From contig NW_019091398.1 in assembly GCF_001949145.1 (NCBI RefSeq), positions 1,188,082 to 1,252,081 on the forward strand: a stretch of DNA of 64,000 nucleotides, in the 5' to 3' direction. Positions 13,401-21,860 of this stretch are shown here, piece after piece. The first letter of the stretch is position 1. The number at the start of each line of letters is the position of its first letter. The notes under the pieces are model-generated. The model ran no database searches. It worked only from the letters and a program-made list of their open reading frames with translations, and was not told where the DNA came from. The stretch is from Acanthaster planci (Eukaryota; Echinodermata; Asteroidea; Valvatida; Acanthasteridae). Position numbers and translations under genes: made by a program.

Positions 13401-16400
13401 TGCAAGTTCCCTTAACCTGTTGACAAAGAAAAAACACCCATAAAATACAATTCAGTGGAGGTGATAATCCAAACTACACACATGAGGTGAGACAAAAGAT
13501 TGGAGTTGTCATCATAAGTAGATTTATTGACCCCTGCCTTAGTCATATCACTTTGCCATTTGAGTCATAACCTTGCAAGTTGTAATATGCTGTACATCTT
13601 AAAGGTAGCAAATGTGGCTGGGGCATATTTAGCACTACTTACAGAACTGCAAGTCACTACCCCGTGTGAATTGCAGACCTACAACTTTTTCTGGGTTCGT
13701 AATTACTATGGGTTTTTGAGTGCAGCCCAGTAATATCAAATCGGGATACATTTACTGCAATTGAAAAGTCCAATTTCTCAATCAAATCTTTTCCCCAAAA
13801 GACATCCTAACTGATGCATATTTCTTTAAATCTTATGACCTATGGTGTTACGACCATGCGACGATTAATTTTCTTGAAAAAAATCGGTGCTTCTGCACAT
13901 GTTGTAAGAGTTTCTCGGAATCCTACCAGAATAGTAATAATAATAATGAATATTTATAATGCGCTGGTATCCGCCTCAAGAGTCGCTCATGGCACAGTAC
14001 AATCAAGAAAAAGAAAAACCAAAATAATTAAGATGTAATAACTGTTAACGAAGAAGTGGGATTTCAAGACAACTTTGAACTCTGAGACTGAGGGGATAGA
14101 ACGGATATAAAATGGTAGTTCATTCCAAAGACGGGGACCTGCATTAGAAAAAGATCGATCACCCCATGAATTGAGACATGTGAGAGTATGAGGAATAGAA
14201 AGCAAATAGCAATCGGAAGATCTTAAATGCCTAGGTGGTTAGCCACACGAAAAAAGTCAACTGGTTGTAATGAGCACGCGAATCAGGGAAATTGATTTGC
14301 AAACCAGGGAAATGACACGTTGTTGTTGCTCACATCATAACTGGCGATGTACCGGTATTTTGAGTCTGGAAAACGCTACTTGCATTCAAGTTGCCTACAT
14401 TTTTCCTCTCCAGAGCTTTCTCATTATTGTACCAAGGAAAGCAAACCTTGATAGATTTTATTTTGGCGGGCGCATGAGTGTCCAAGAGCTCTGTAAGGAT
14501 GAGATTGTGTTGGTCAGCAGCTTCTTGGACAGAACCAGAAATGGCTGACAAGATATCATGCTCAAGGAGATCGTTGGCAAAGTACTCCCTGTTAACTGCT
14601 CTGATGTTCCTTACAGTATTTGTGTGCGAGTTGATTGCGGTTTACGAATATTCATGAGACAAGAAATGGCTGAGTGATCGGAGATACCCAGCACAAGTTG
14701 CAGAATCAGCGATAACTTGAGCACTTCAGTAAACTGTATCCTGCCACCATGTTAGATCACAAATAAAAGCTGCGCTATATGGTTGGTCACTGTATGGATG
14801 TGGTTAGGCCGATCACTGGATCACAGTGCAGCTTTCATTTGTCATAATTTTTCAGGAGACAGGAACTCAAGACGACAAAGATACATGTACATGTAGGAGC
14901 TGAGTTGCAATTTGGTCAAGCTGTTGTATTGTTGACAATGATGAGAGAATATACAATGTATGTACATGTACATGTGCGGCAACATGCATTGTGAATTGAA
15001 CAATTTTAATGAGATTTAATCCTCCTACAGTATGCTGAAGTCACTCTTTGGGTCACCTGGTAAATACCTCAAAGAAGCACAGCTGTGTTGTGTTGTGCAC
15101 TGCACTAACTGTCCCTCACAGGCATGACAGGAATATCAGATTGCACTTTTGTGCTGCCCAACAACTGTGCTTCACTGTTTCATGTGCATAACTGTGCAGT
15201 AAACCAAATGCAGTGAAGAGGACTGCACAAAAGACCCTGGGTCATTTTGTGCTGGCAACCAAATGTGAACATACTGAACCTGTGCATGTTCGTGTTCAGT
15301 ATAGAAAACACATGCAAGAGTGTGCCTGCTGAGCACGCGTGCATATTTGTGTTGTAAAACCAAAGGAGGGTTAAAGCGGATAAACCTCCCTAGCAGGCAT
15401 CTGACCTCACCAAGAAAGGGTGTACACGTACTGTTACTATCATTATTTAATTTCTGGCAATGACACCAAGGATTCCGCAACTGAGAGCCCTAAGCACTGT
15501 ACATGAAGCTTGCAAGCCTGAAGAAACCTGTACAGAGGAGATACATGTAATGAGAAGCAGTCACAGTTTTAGAGGTGGGAAGAAAACCCTTGAGGAATGT
15601 TCTGCGTCGAACCCACAAATCATGCCAATGACTGCACTTGCTCCGCATCTTGGCATGCTTGGCTTGACAATTTCCAGTGGCAGGGGATAACATCTTGTGT
15701 TGTATTTGTCCCAGCTATACATACACGGGGCAGCACATGTCGCGCGTCATGCCTGATGTGTGTTTCCAGGTCACAACAGCAACCAGGATGGTCCCACAAT
15801 GAAAACAACGCCACCGAAAATGGTCGAGCCAAGATGTGGAGCAAGAACAGTCATTGGTGGGTTCGACGCATGCGCAGTCTGATAAACATGAACGGAGCAA
15901 CGGTCAACGGGTGGAAGCGAGAAACTGGTGAGCAAAATTTGCATTTGTTTTCACAAATATCCTGTCTCACGCTCTGAAACTTGGTTATCCCACTTTTCAG
16001 GAGGTATAGATTAATTTAGGCAGGTTTGATGACAGTGGAAAATTTAATTTAATAGCTTTCTTACATCTGTCATGTCTATGAATCATTTCACCACAAAAAT
16101 TTGATTCCAAAACCCCATATCATTATGACGCCATGTAAACCTTGTCTTCTCGAAGTCACACGGAGTATAATGGAGTAGTGACTGGAAGTTCTCGAAGTAG
16201 TCTTCAGGTACATTAGCAATAGCATACAGTTTGACCTGCAGAATACAGAAGATGGCTCCTTTGAGCTCGACAACAAGAGCGTTTCCGAATTGAAGGGGAA
16301 ATTTCTCTTTTCTTCCCACATGTGTGTAAACCTTACTATCATGATTGGAATCTATGATTCTCATTTAATCCTTAGCCGGGAGCATTAGACAGTTGAAGGA

Positions 16401-16968
16401 CCATTTGGAGATCAATTTGGAGGATTTCGATGTGGGGTACGAGCTACATGTATTTTGAGTGAAATGAATTAATTGAAACAAAAGTCTATGAAAGGTACTT
16501 GGACCCTACTATCGCTCGACCATGTCCAAATGTTTAAAAAAGCGATTTGTAGGGTCCAAGTTACTCGGTTATGCACCGAGCCGGGAATCGAACCCGGACC
16601 GCAGAGGTGGAAGGCGAAGAAAGAACTACATGTAGGCCTAGTTCTAGGCGAGGCCTAGCTGATTAGGCACTACACCAACCCGACTCCCCAGCATATTTTT
16701 TCACTAGCAGAACATAGAGGTCAGTAAAGATGAAGGAGCAGATGGGATGTTTGCAGTACATGTACAACATCATGTACCACTCTAGGGCGCGCGATGCTGT
16801 GCAAGCTTAGCATGCGAAGTCGAATCCCACCACAATGACGAACATGACGAACTAGAAATTCACGAAGCAAAGGAAAGCCTAGGTCTTCGGAAGTAGTAAA
16901 TCCTACCTATCGTTTAGTTCATCCTCTGTTCCAGGAAGTGGGTGTACAACAAAGTGTACTGAAGCCAT
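15..16968 (-). CDS. UBR5: UBR5 (HECT E3 ubiquitin ligase), 5' part of gene, 18 visible coding exons
   Basis: UBR5 (Drosophila Hyd) is a very large HECT-type E3 ligase that recognises N-degrons and builds ubiquitin chains; animal UBR5 is about 2,800 residues. Translated minus-strand exons match the N-terminal part of the family colinearly: start peptide [18 protein letters not shown], a UBA domain, then RCC1-like propeller segments. Exons, 5' to 3': 16968-16907, 13416-13372, 11829-11748, 11074-10998, 9383-9277, 9117-8871, 8180-8084, 7786-7649, 7306-7086, 6905-6783, 6624-6514, 5931-5774, 5169-5058, 4669-4336, 1466-1336, 1193-1071, 849-738, 169-15. All have AG/GT borders and compatible phases except exon 4 to 5, where at least one exon is missing. 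The gene continues past position 1; the UBR box, MLLE and HECT domains are not in the window. Family assignment rests on remembered human UBR5; exon borders are read by eye. Confidence 0.95.
2572..3150. repeat. Degenerate AT-rich tandem repeat, about 25-bp unit
   Basis: In the 2.9-kb intron between UBR5 exons 14 and 15, a loose motif close to CTCAGAATATTTTTCCCAGA recurs many times, with clear copies near 2585, 2605, 2870, 2985 and 3008. Copies are diverged and irregularly spaced, so this is an old minisatellite. Confidence 0.7.
3151..3496. repeat. Three-copy tandem repeat, about 116-120 bp unit
   Basis: Units begin near 3151, 3271 and 3387. Shared landmarks are GATTGAATG, GAATAAAAATAATCAG, a TTTAAACCA or AAAACCA stretch, and a TGATCCA/TGGTCCA motif. 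The third copy is the most diverged. It directly abuts the shorter AT-rich repeat in the same UBR5 intron. Confidence 0.75.
4336..6905 (-). CDS. UBR5: UBR5 exons 10-14 (RCC1-like propeller repeats)
   Basis: Exon 10 (6905-6783) encodes [20 protein letters not shown], a typical RCC1-like strand. Exon 11 (6624-6514) encodes [20 protein letters not shown]. Exon 12 (5931-5774) encodes [19 protein letters not shown] and [15 protein letters not shown]. Exon 13 (5169-5058) is a basic helix-like segment ending GSITVGTQ. Exon 14 (4669-4336) begins [16 protein letters not shown] and carries a Lys/Gly/Asp-rich low-complexity run before the conserved [12 protein letters not shown]. That charged run differs from the vertebrate sequence and looks like a local repeat expansion. 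Confidence 0.93.
6215..6262 (-). repeat. tRNA-derived SINE fragment (B-box remnant)
   Basis: On the minus strand a GGTTCGACTC core, close to the polymerase III B box, sits in a tRNA-arm-like setting (GGTCATGGGTTCGACTCTC). No A box or clear 3' end is visible, so only a fragment is claimed. It is in the UBR5 intron between exons 11 and 12. Confidence 0.35.
7086..7786 (-). CDS. UBR5: UBR5 exons 8-9 (linker between UBA and propeller)
   Basis: Exon 8 (7786-7649) encodes [20 protein letters not shown] and [10 protein letters not shown] followed by a Ser/Arg-rich stretch. Exon 9 (7306-7086) encodes [20 protein letters not shown], a variable Ser/Lys-rich region, and DDLEWWPEK. Both follow human UBR5 closely outside the variable part. 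The exon 8/9 junction is phase 1, forming a Val codon. Confidence 0.92.
8084..9383 (-). CDS. UBR5: UBR5 exons 5-7 (Ser/Thr-rich linker and UBA domain)
   Basis: Exon 5 (9383-9277) encodes a Ser/Thr-rich linker containing [15 protein letters not shown], the counterpart of the family's SPWFLSG region. Exon 6 (9117-8871) encodes an Arg/Thr-rich segment followed by [18 protein letters not shown], the start of the UBA ubiquitin-binding domain. Exon 7 (8180-8084) completes it with [18 protein letters not shown] and an acidic run. The UBA region is the best-conserved part of the visible protein. Exon 5 begins in phase 0, which does not match the phase-2 end of exon 4. Confidence 0.93.
8219..8674. mobile_element. 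MITE copy 1, hAT-like (TAGGG ends), in UBR5 intron
   Basis: A 456-bp element whose whole length can be aligned by eye with 12644-13110 in the same orientation. Shared blocks include CTATTCGAATATT, GGCAGATTGTTGA, ACATTATAATCACT, AGTATCTCCAGCCA, GAACAAGCCTCCATA/GAAACAAGCCTCCATA and ATCGATTG. Terminal inverted repeats are decayed and no clean target duplication is visible, so this copy is probably older than copy 2. Confidence 0.75.
10109..10608. other. Assembly gap, 500 unknown bases
   Basis: Exactly 500 consecutive N characters, so this is a placeholder rather than sequence; the true length is unknown. It lies in the UBR5 intron between exons 4 and 5, where a coding exon is missing by phase. 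Confidence 1.
10998..16968 (-). CDS. UBR5: UBR5 exons 1-4 (N-terminus and first propeller strands)
   Basis: Exon 1 (16968-16907) starts at an ATG giving [18 protein letters not shown], almost identical to the known UBR5 N-terminus, which fixes the start. Exon 2 (13416-13372) encodes [14 protein letters not shown]. Exon 3 (11829-11748) encodes a stretch ending [13 protein letters not shown]. Exon 4 (11074-10998) encodes [20 protein letters not shown]. Phases join correctly within this group (2, 2, 0). Exon 4 ends in phase 2. Introns 1 (3.5 kb), 2 and 3 carry a SINE, a LINE relic and nested MITEs. Confidence 0.93.
12170..12240. repeat. ACATGTA-rich palindromic microrepeat
   Basis: Several overlapping copies of the palindromes ACATGT and GTACATGTAC occur in about 70 bases. 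The same short motif recurs across the window, so this is probably genome-wide low-complexity sequence. Confidence 0.6.
12644..13110. mobile_element. MITE copy 2, hAT-like, with 8-bp target duplication
   Basis: The element runs from TAGGGCTGAGCC to GGTACAGCCCTA, giving inverted ends TAGGGCTG/CAGCCCTA. It is flanked by CTTATAAT (12636-12643) and CTTACAAT (13111-13118), an 8-bp duplication with one mismatch, as expected for hAT transposition. It encodes nothing and is a relative of 8219-8674. It sits inside the larger element 11909-13261. Confidence 0.8.
13987..14700 (-). pseudogene. LINE (CR1/L2-like) relic, RT core deleted
   Basis: Minus-strand translation gives three non-LTR retrotransposon landmarks in order. 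An endonuclease-like [13 protein letters not shown] (SDH motif) lies near 14698. The linker [20 protein letters not shown] lies in 14551-14330. The typical C-terminus [20 protein letters not shown] lies in 14245-13987. Frames shift between blocks, and the reverse transcriptase core is absent, with only about 100 bp between linker and C-terminus. This is an internally deleted dead copy in UBR5 intron 1. CR1/L2-like placement is inference. Confidence 0.8.
16083..16364 (-). CDS. Intronic single-exon ORF, 93 residues, unknown
   Basis: An uninterrupted ATG-to-TGA ORF on the UBR5 strand within intron 1. The predicted protein is rich in aromatic residues (for example [15 protein letters not shown]) and its codons do not look random, but no family is recognised. 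It could be a transposon-derived or retroposed fragment, or a chance ORF. No promoter or splice context supports it. Confidence 0.25.
   Translation of the reverse strand: MRIIDSNHDSKVYTHVGRKEKFPLQFGNALVVELKGAIFCILQVKLYAIANVPEDYFENFQSLLHYTPCDFEKTRFTWRHNDMGFWNQIFVVK
16498..16561. repeat. Inverted repeat / hairpin beside SINE
   Basis: ACTTGGACCCTAC (16498-16510) and its exact reverse complement GTAGGGTCCAAGT (16549-16561) flank a 38-base loop, which adds a further CGCT/AGCG pairing. It lies at the 3' side of the SINE (minus-strand reading), so it may be the SINE tail or a small palindromic insertion. Confidence 0.7.
16566..16690 (-). mobile_element. tRNA-derived SINE with spaced A and B boxes
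   Basis: On the minus strand the element starts TGGGGAGTCGGGTTGGTGTA, containing an A-box-like TTGGTGTAGTGCC near 16679-16667. A perfect B box GGTTCGATTCC lies at 16594-16584 inside a T-arm-like CCGGG..CCCGG stem. The boxes are about 75 bp apart, longer than in a normal tRNA, because of an insert with repeated TAGGCCTAG and TCGCCT units. It is a SINE or tRNA pseudogene, not a functional tRNA. Confidence 0.75.
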
Positions 16969-19715
16969 GTGGACACAGCAATTACCATTTATAACGAGAA
17001 TAGAAGGAGATAAAAATTGCCTAAAAATTGCACTCCACGATGCCGACACATACGATCCTTTGACAACATCGAGACGAGTCGACCATTAATTGAAAACTGG
17101 TACTCCTGTCTGGCGCCGGCTGCACGTGTTTAATAGGGTGATCCGTAAAAGAGGCATGGATTACCAGCGGAGTGCAACCTCGCACGTTAAACAAGTTTGC
17201 GGTCATCCACCGTCGATCCCAAAGGTAAAGTCCAACAGCAAGTGATCATGACTGCACTGTCGATGGATACAACCATCTGTGTGGAACAGTCTGTGACCTC
17301 TCAAGAGAGTAAGGCTAGGCAGCGCCGCCGGCCGGGCAAAGACTAGAAGTACTTTGAGATTTTATTGGTCCTCTCAAGCTGACTGTGTAAGTCTGAATGG
17401 TCAGACTTCCAAATGTCGCGAGCACATTTTTCCGATAGTATAACCACGGGTGACCCGCTGACGATTTTAAGAGGCAATCAATTAATCAGTGCATTTACGA
17501 CTTTATGCTGTCGGTCCCGGTGATCAAAACTAGGCGTTTTTAACTTTATAATTTAATATGTAGGGCCTACATTTGGTTCCTTATTGGGACAGTTTCAATA
17601 GGGCCTACCCTAACCAACTACCTGGGGTCAAGTTCCGGTTTGGGCATCAGGTTCTACCCGGCCACCACTTGAACTTCTCTTCGCTTTCGTCAATAGGCAA
17701 TTAGTTGCCAGCTGTGTTCGCGCAGCAAAGCGGTAAATCATGGCACCATACACACGTGACGTACACAAGTTGAGAACGGAGCATATGTGATTTGTTCCAA
17801 GTATTAATTTCCGAAAAAAACCTGTGAACTACGAACATCAATTGTAATTAATATCAGATATTTTAGTGATTATGTTTCGAACATGCTATTTTAATCTGTG
17901 TAATTTTCAAATTCAAGTTATCATTTAGTGGATTGCCAAATAGATCACGCTAGATTATTTGTTTATATATTTTTTTATAATCTGGACATATTGAATTAGA
18001 TTTAAATTTGAATTAGTGTAGGCCTATCAGTCGTTCAAGTTGATCGATGATTCCTCGAATCTTGATCATTTACAAGTTTAGCTTTGGTCTTTACAAGCAT
18101 TTTGTTAACTACACGACTGGGGGTCTTTTTGTCTGCCAGAGACCAAAGATTTCAAAACTAGAATATTGTTCGCGATCATGAGCAAATCATGGCTTCATTG
18201 TAATATGATAAATATATAATACTCCTCCTGATATGGCAACACAGTAAACGCCTTCTGTGATCAAGATTAGCATGGAGTTCAAGCTTCTCTAACTTTGCTT
18301 GTGCCAATTAAGTACAGCGGTCTAAATGATACCTGGACATCAATAGACCTTATTCTAGGGGAGGTTATGTTTTAAGTTCTGTGAATTATCACATTGGAGA
18401 CTATTTTGGTTTAAGATCTCACTTTCAGTTTTGTTTTTGTTTTATATGGGTTGTTTGTTTTGTGTTAATGTGGCTAAAAATATAATTCTTCACACACTTG
18501 GAATTATTCCAAAAAAAATATGGGATGAGTTACTATATTTCTGAACTTTAATTTTGTCGTTATTTTTACTCTGTGGATTCCAAAATGAATTTTTACCCAA
18601 CTTTCAATTCAAGCTGGCCGACACATGAATGCAGTCTATTAATTGGTGTTTACTTCTTGTGCAATGCATGGACACTGCAAACCCTCGCATTTCTCATCGA
18701 GTCGAGTCTTTCGGGCTCCTGCCCCACCTATATGTAATGTGCACATGGACGGATCGTGAACCAACAAATTCAGAGTGGGAGAACTTGGTTTTTTAGAAGG
18801 CAAACAAATGGAAGTTTTTCATGTGAGTGTTGATAGACGCGACAATAATCTTTCTGTCATAGAAAAAAAAGAAATCCTGTTTAGGGTATGAAGCGCCATG
18901 GCCCGGGCCCCAGGATCCGCCCCAATTGAGAAAAAAGGCCGGGGCATTGGAAAACGTACAAGCTTCATATTACACCAGTTCCAAAGGTGCGCTGAATTCC
19001 CAAACATGGCAATAACGCGCGCGTGCCACATGTTCGACCGGGTACGCAGTACGCCCCCCCCCCGGGAGCCCGGTGCCCCGGCGCGCTGCGGTCTTTATGA
19101 CATAACAAATCGCCCTTCTACCCGCACTACTTTACCAGCTCAAGAGATGATCGCTTTACAGCATTTGATCTCCATGGAGATCAATGCTTGGATGTGAAAC
19201 ATTCGATCAATAAATACCTATTATCGAATAGTTTATGTGTAAACATTATTTCTTTTATAGCAATTAAAATTTTTATTCAGATTGGAAACCTTTTGTTGCT
19301 ACGTACATGATAACGACTGTGCCCGATCATCGATCATTAGAAAAAAATAATGACTTGTGAATAATTTTTTTCAATCATATTTCCACCAACTACTCGGTCT
19401 AAAAGAAAGCAAGTTAGCAAGTAGTTCCGGGAAATCAACTCACTACGCGCATGGCAAGGCAAAAAGTAAACAAACCACGATTGTAAACACATGTAGCCTG
19501 ACAATAATTTTTTGGTGATTTTCTCGTTGTGAATTTCGAGATAATTTTGGAAGTTTTGCGAGCCGTACTTGATACATTGAGAGATATCTCATATGGTGAG
19601 TTGGCATTTGTAAATTGTATAGCATTATACATTATGACCCCACTACTGGTAGACCTTTCAAGTTTCGAGGATTTGAGAAAATTAAGTGGGTTAAGATATA
19701 TCAAATATTTCTACC
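16969..19715. other. Divergent intergenic region between UBR5 and kinase-like gene
   Basis: This 2.75 kb separates the UBR5 start (minus) from the kinase-like gene start (plus), so it should hold both promoters and 5' UTRs. No convincing TATA box is seen at either side. A GC-rich island at about 18890-19090 with a run of nine C contrasts with the AT-rich surroundings. No ORF here is convincing. Confidence 0.6.
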
Positions 19716-19852
19716 ATGGCAGAACCAACAATGGCCAGAAAGCATGAAATGAGCTCCAACACCGAGAATCAATCTGGAATAGACGCGACTTTTAGCCATC
19801 AGATAATTGGCATGAAGTGTGCTGTGATTGACAGGCGCCCGCCACCTGACAT
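19716..19852 (+). CDS. Kinase-like gene exon 1
   Basis: The exon encodes MAEPTMARKHEMSS and continues to RRPPPD, ending in AT before a GTAAGA donor (phase 2). The preceding CTACC gives a favourable start context. It is the shortest evidence link in the gene model, but its phase fits exon 2 exactly. Confidence 0.65.
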
Positions 19853-21860
19853 GTAAGAAATGAAAGCAACAATTTCACCAAAAACCAGGAGGCCTAATTG
19901 ATATAAGACATACACTCTTGAAACAGACTCTCTGGACAAGAAACAGATAAAGCACAAGAAGGAAATAGACACAGTAGCTTTATAGAGCACATTGTAGAAA
20001 GGAAAGTGAAAACTGCCTCGAACTGATTCACATAGCAAAGTAAATACTTGTAAATCTAATGAGCAAGCACATATGACATAAAAAGATGAGACTTGTTCTT
20101 TGAGTGAAACTGCATGATTTCAAAAACTGACGGCAAACTACTTCAAAAATGAATAATGTGTTTCTAATAGGACCAATTATTCAAATAAACTGAAATCATC
20201 AGACCTTATCATGAATTTTCTCAGTGGATTGCAGAAAAAAAAATCTGTGCACAGTAGTTCACAGAATATTTGTTTTTAAAAGATATCCAAGCAGTTCGGT
20301 TGTGGGACCTCACTTTTACAGAAATGAGAATTTGAATGATTTGACTGTTTGCGTTTTTCCTTTCAGGAAAATGAAAAGAAAGAAGATGTCTGGGTTGAGG
20401 CGTGCTATCCAAGCTATCTTCAAGCCCAAAGACAAGACAGCTGATTCTCCTGATATAAACATATCCAATCCTGCTATTCCTTCAAGGTACCCTAGTACAA
20501 CCAGTGTGAAAGTTTGCCAACAAAACACAAAACTGACTTTTTCTACAACTTTTTAATACAAATCCTACCTGTGTTTTTACCGCCTGAAGATAAAAGATCA
20601 GCTTACAAGACATTGTATCTTCCTTCCGATAGAAGCTCAGATATACTCAACTTAAGCTGCTAATAAGAAATGGGGAATCTTCCCTACATACCTACGGACT
20701 CTTCACCAAAAGTATACTGGTGTTATTTACCCCAAATAACTGTTGCAGATAAATTCATTACTTGGTCTGTTTTTTACCCTGAAAGATTGGAGAAAGAGGT
20801 GAATGAGGATGTTGCCACGGTAACAGAAGCCAATGAAGAAAGCTATTCCTCATCCCAGTGTTCTTCTGCCTCTACAAAGTCTCTGGAGACAGGCTCCTCA
20901 CAATCTGCACCAGCTATCTCAACTCTCTCACCTCCTGAGAAAAACTTAACTCCCCATGCTAGAGCATCAAGGCCGACCAAGACTCCATCTGAAGGCAAAA
21001 GCAAGAAGTCTGGCTTTTACATGTACAATGGGCATCCATCATACCTGGGGAGTCGCTTGTACCAGTGTAGAGACGTCAAACCAGGACTGGATATTTTGGG
21101 ACGATGGGTGGAGCTAGGCTGTGGCGAGACTGGAACCACACGTCTTGTCCACATCCCGTCTGAAAATGGCAAACTCGTCGCTGCAAAGATCATCCAAGGA
21201 GAGGACCCTGAGGTCCGATTTCACAAGGAACTTGATGCCCTCCACATTGTCAATGGCCATCCATCATTTCCACATCTGGTAGGCGTTATCCAACAGTCCC
21301 CACTCCGTTGTATCTTGGAGGAGTTCGTCGGCAATGACTTTATCCCCGAGAACACCACCTTGGAGGACGTCCTGAAGGACAAGAAGATCGTCGCATCAGA
21401 GATACCTTACAGCGACTGGGTCCAGATTGCCCAGGACATAGCTGACGGAATAAAACACCTCCATCAGCTGGAATACCTCCACATCAATCTCAAGCCAGAA
21501 AACATCCTGCTTTATGCCACAGACGGCAACTGGAAAGGCTGGCGAGCCAAGATCTGTGACCTAGGAGACTGCACCTTTATGAGGCTTGCTCCCAAGATCC
21601 ACTCCACCCCAGAGATCCAAGCTGCAGCAGAGTCTGCTGCTAAGCCCTTCGTAGCACCTGAGGTGCTCCGAGGTGAGACCCCATACACAGTGGCCTCTGA
21701 TATCTACGCTCTTGGAAGAGTACTCTCTGCGATCGGAAAGAAGACCAAAATCACCTTGCTCCAGCACATTGGCAAGAAGTGCTCCCGCAAGACTGCTGTC
21801 AAGCGCCCCGACATCGACAAGGTGTACAACATGCTGGAACGTCCTTCCACTCCCAAATAG
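19716..21860 (+). CDS. Protein-kinase-like protein, probable pseudokinase, three exons, 443 residues
   Basis: Exons 19716-19852, 20367-20486 and 20786-21860 join with matching phases (2, 2). The ATG lies in a good context (ACCATGG). The first 85 residues are hydrophilic, with a basic MKMKRKKMSGLRRAIQ patch. A Ser/Thr/Pro-rich stretch covers about residues 107-160, and the kinase fold follows. Visible motifs: glycine loop GCGETG (197-202), VAIK-like AAK with Lys220, HINLKPEN at 318-325, DLG at 344-346, APE at 376-378. The catalytic Asp of HRD is Asn, and DFG is DLG with its Asp kept. ATP binding may remain but phosphotransfer is doubtful. No subfamily is recognised. AATAAA occurs at 21915 and 22083. 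An ATG at 20670 opens a longer single-exon ORF, but the spliced model explains the upstream exons better. Confidence 0.8.
20367..20486 (+). CDS. Kinase-like gene exon 2
   Basis: The exon follows a strong TTTTTCCTTTCAG acceptor and ends TCAAG before GTACCC. It encodes the basic KMKRKKMSGLRRAI segment and a Pro/Ser-rich tail. Phase 2 at both ends joins exon 1 and the acceptor CCCTGAAAG at 20785. Confidence 0.7.
20786..21860 (+). CDS. Kinase-like gene exon 3 (kinase domain)
   Basis: One long exon holds the whole kinase domain and the stop TAG at 21858-21860. The acceptor is preceded by a pyrimidine-rich CTGTTTTTTACCCTGAAAG. The codon choice is clearly coding and the domain is uninterrupted. Confidence 0.85.

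Noticed and set aside
15597-15977. 126-codon plus-strand ORF and overlapping minus-strand ORFs
   Set aside because: Open on both strands with Cys/His-rich but unordered translations; no zinc-finger spacing and no splice support.
20670-20785. ATG at 20670 as the start of the kinase-like protein
   Set aside because: The first 38 residues look non-coding and the acceptor at 20785 joins upstream exons in phase. It is kept only as an alternative.
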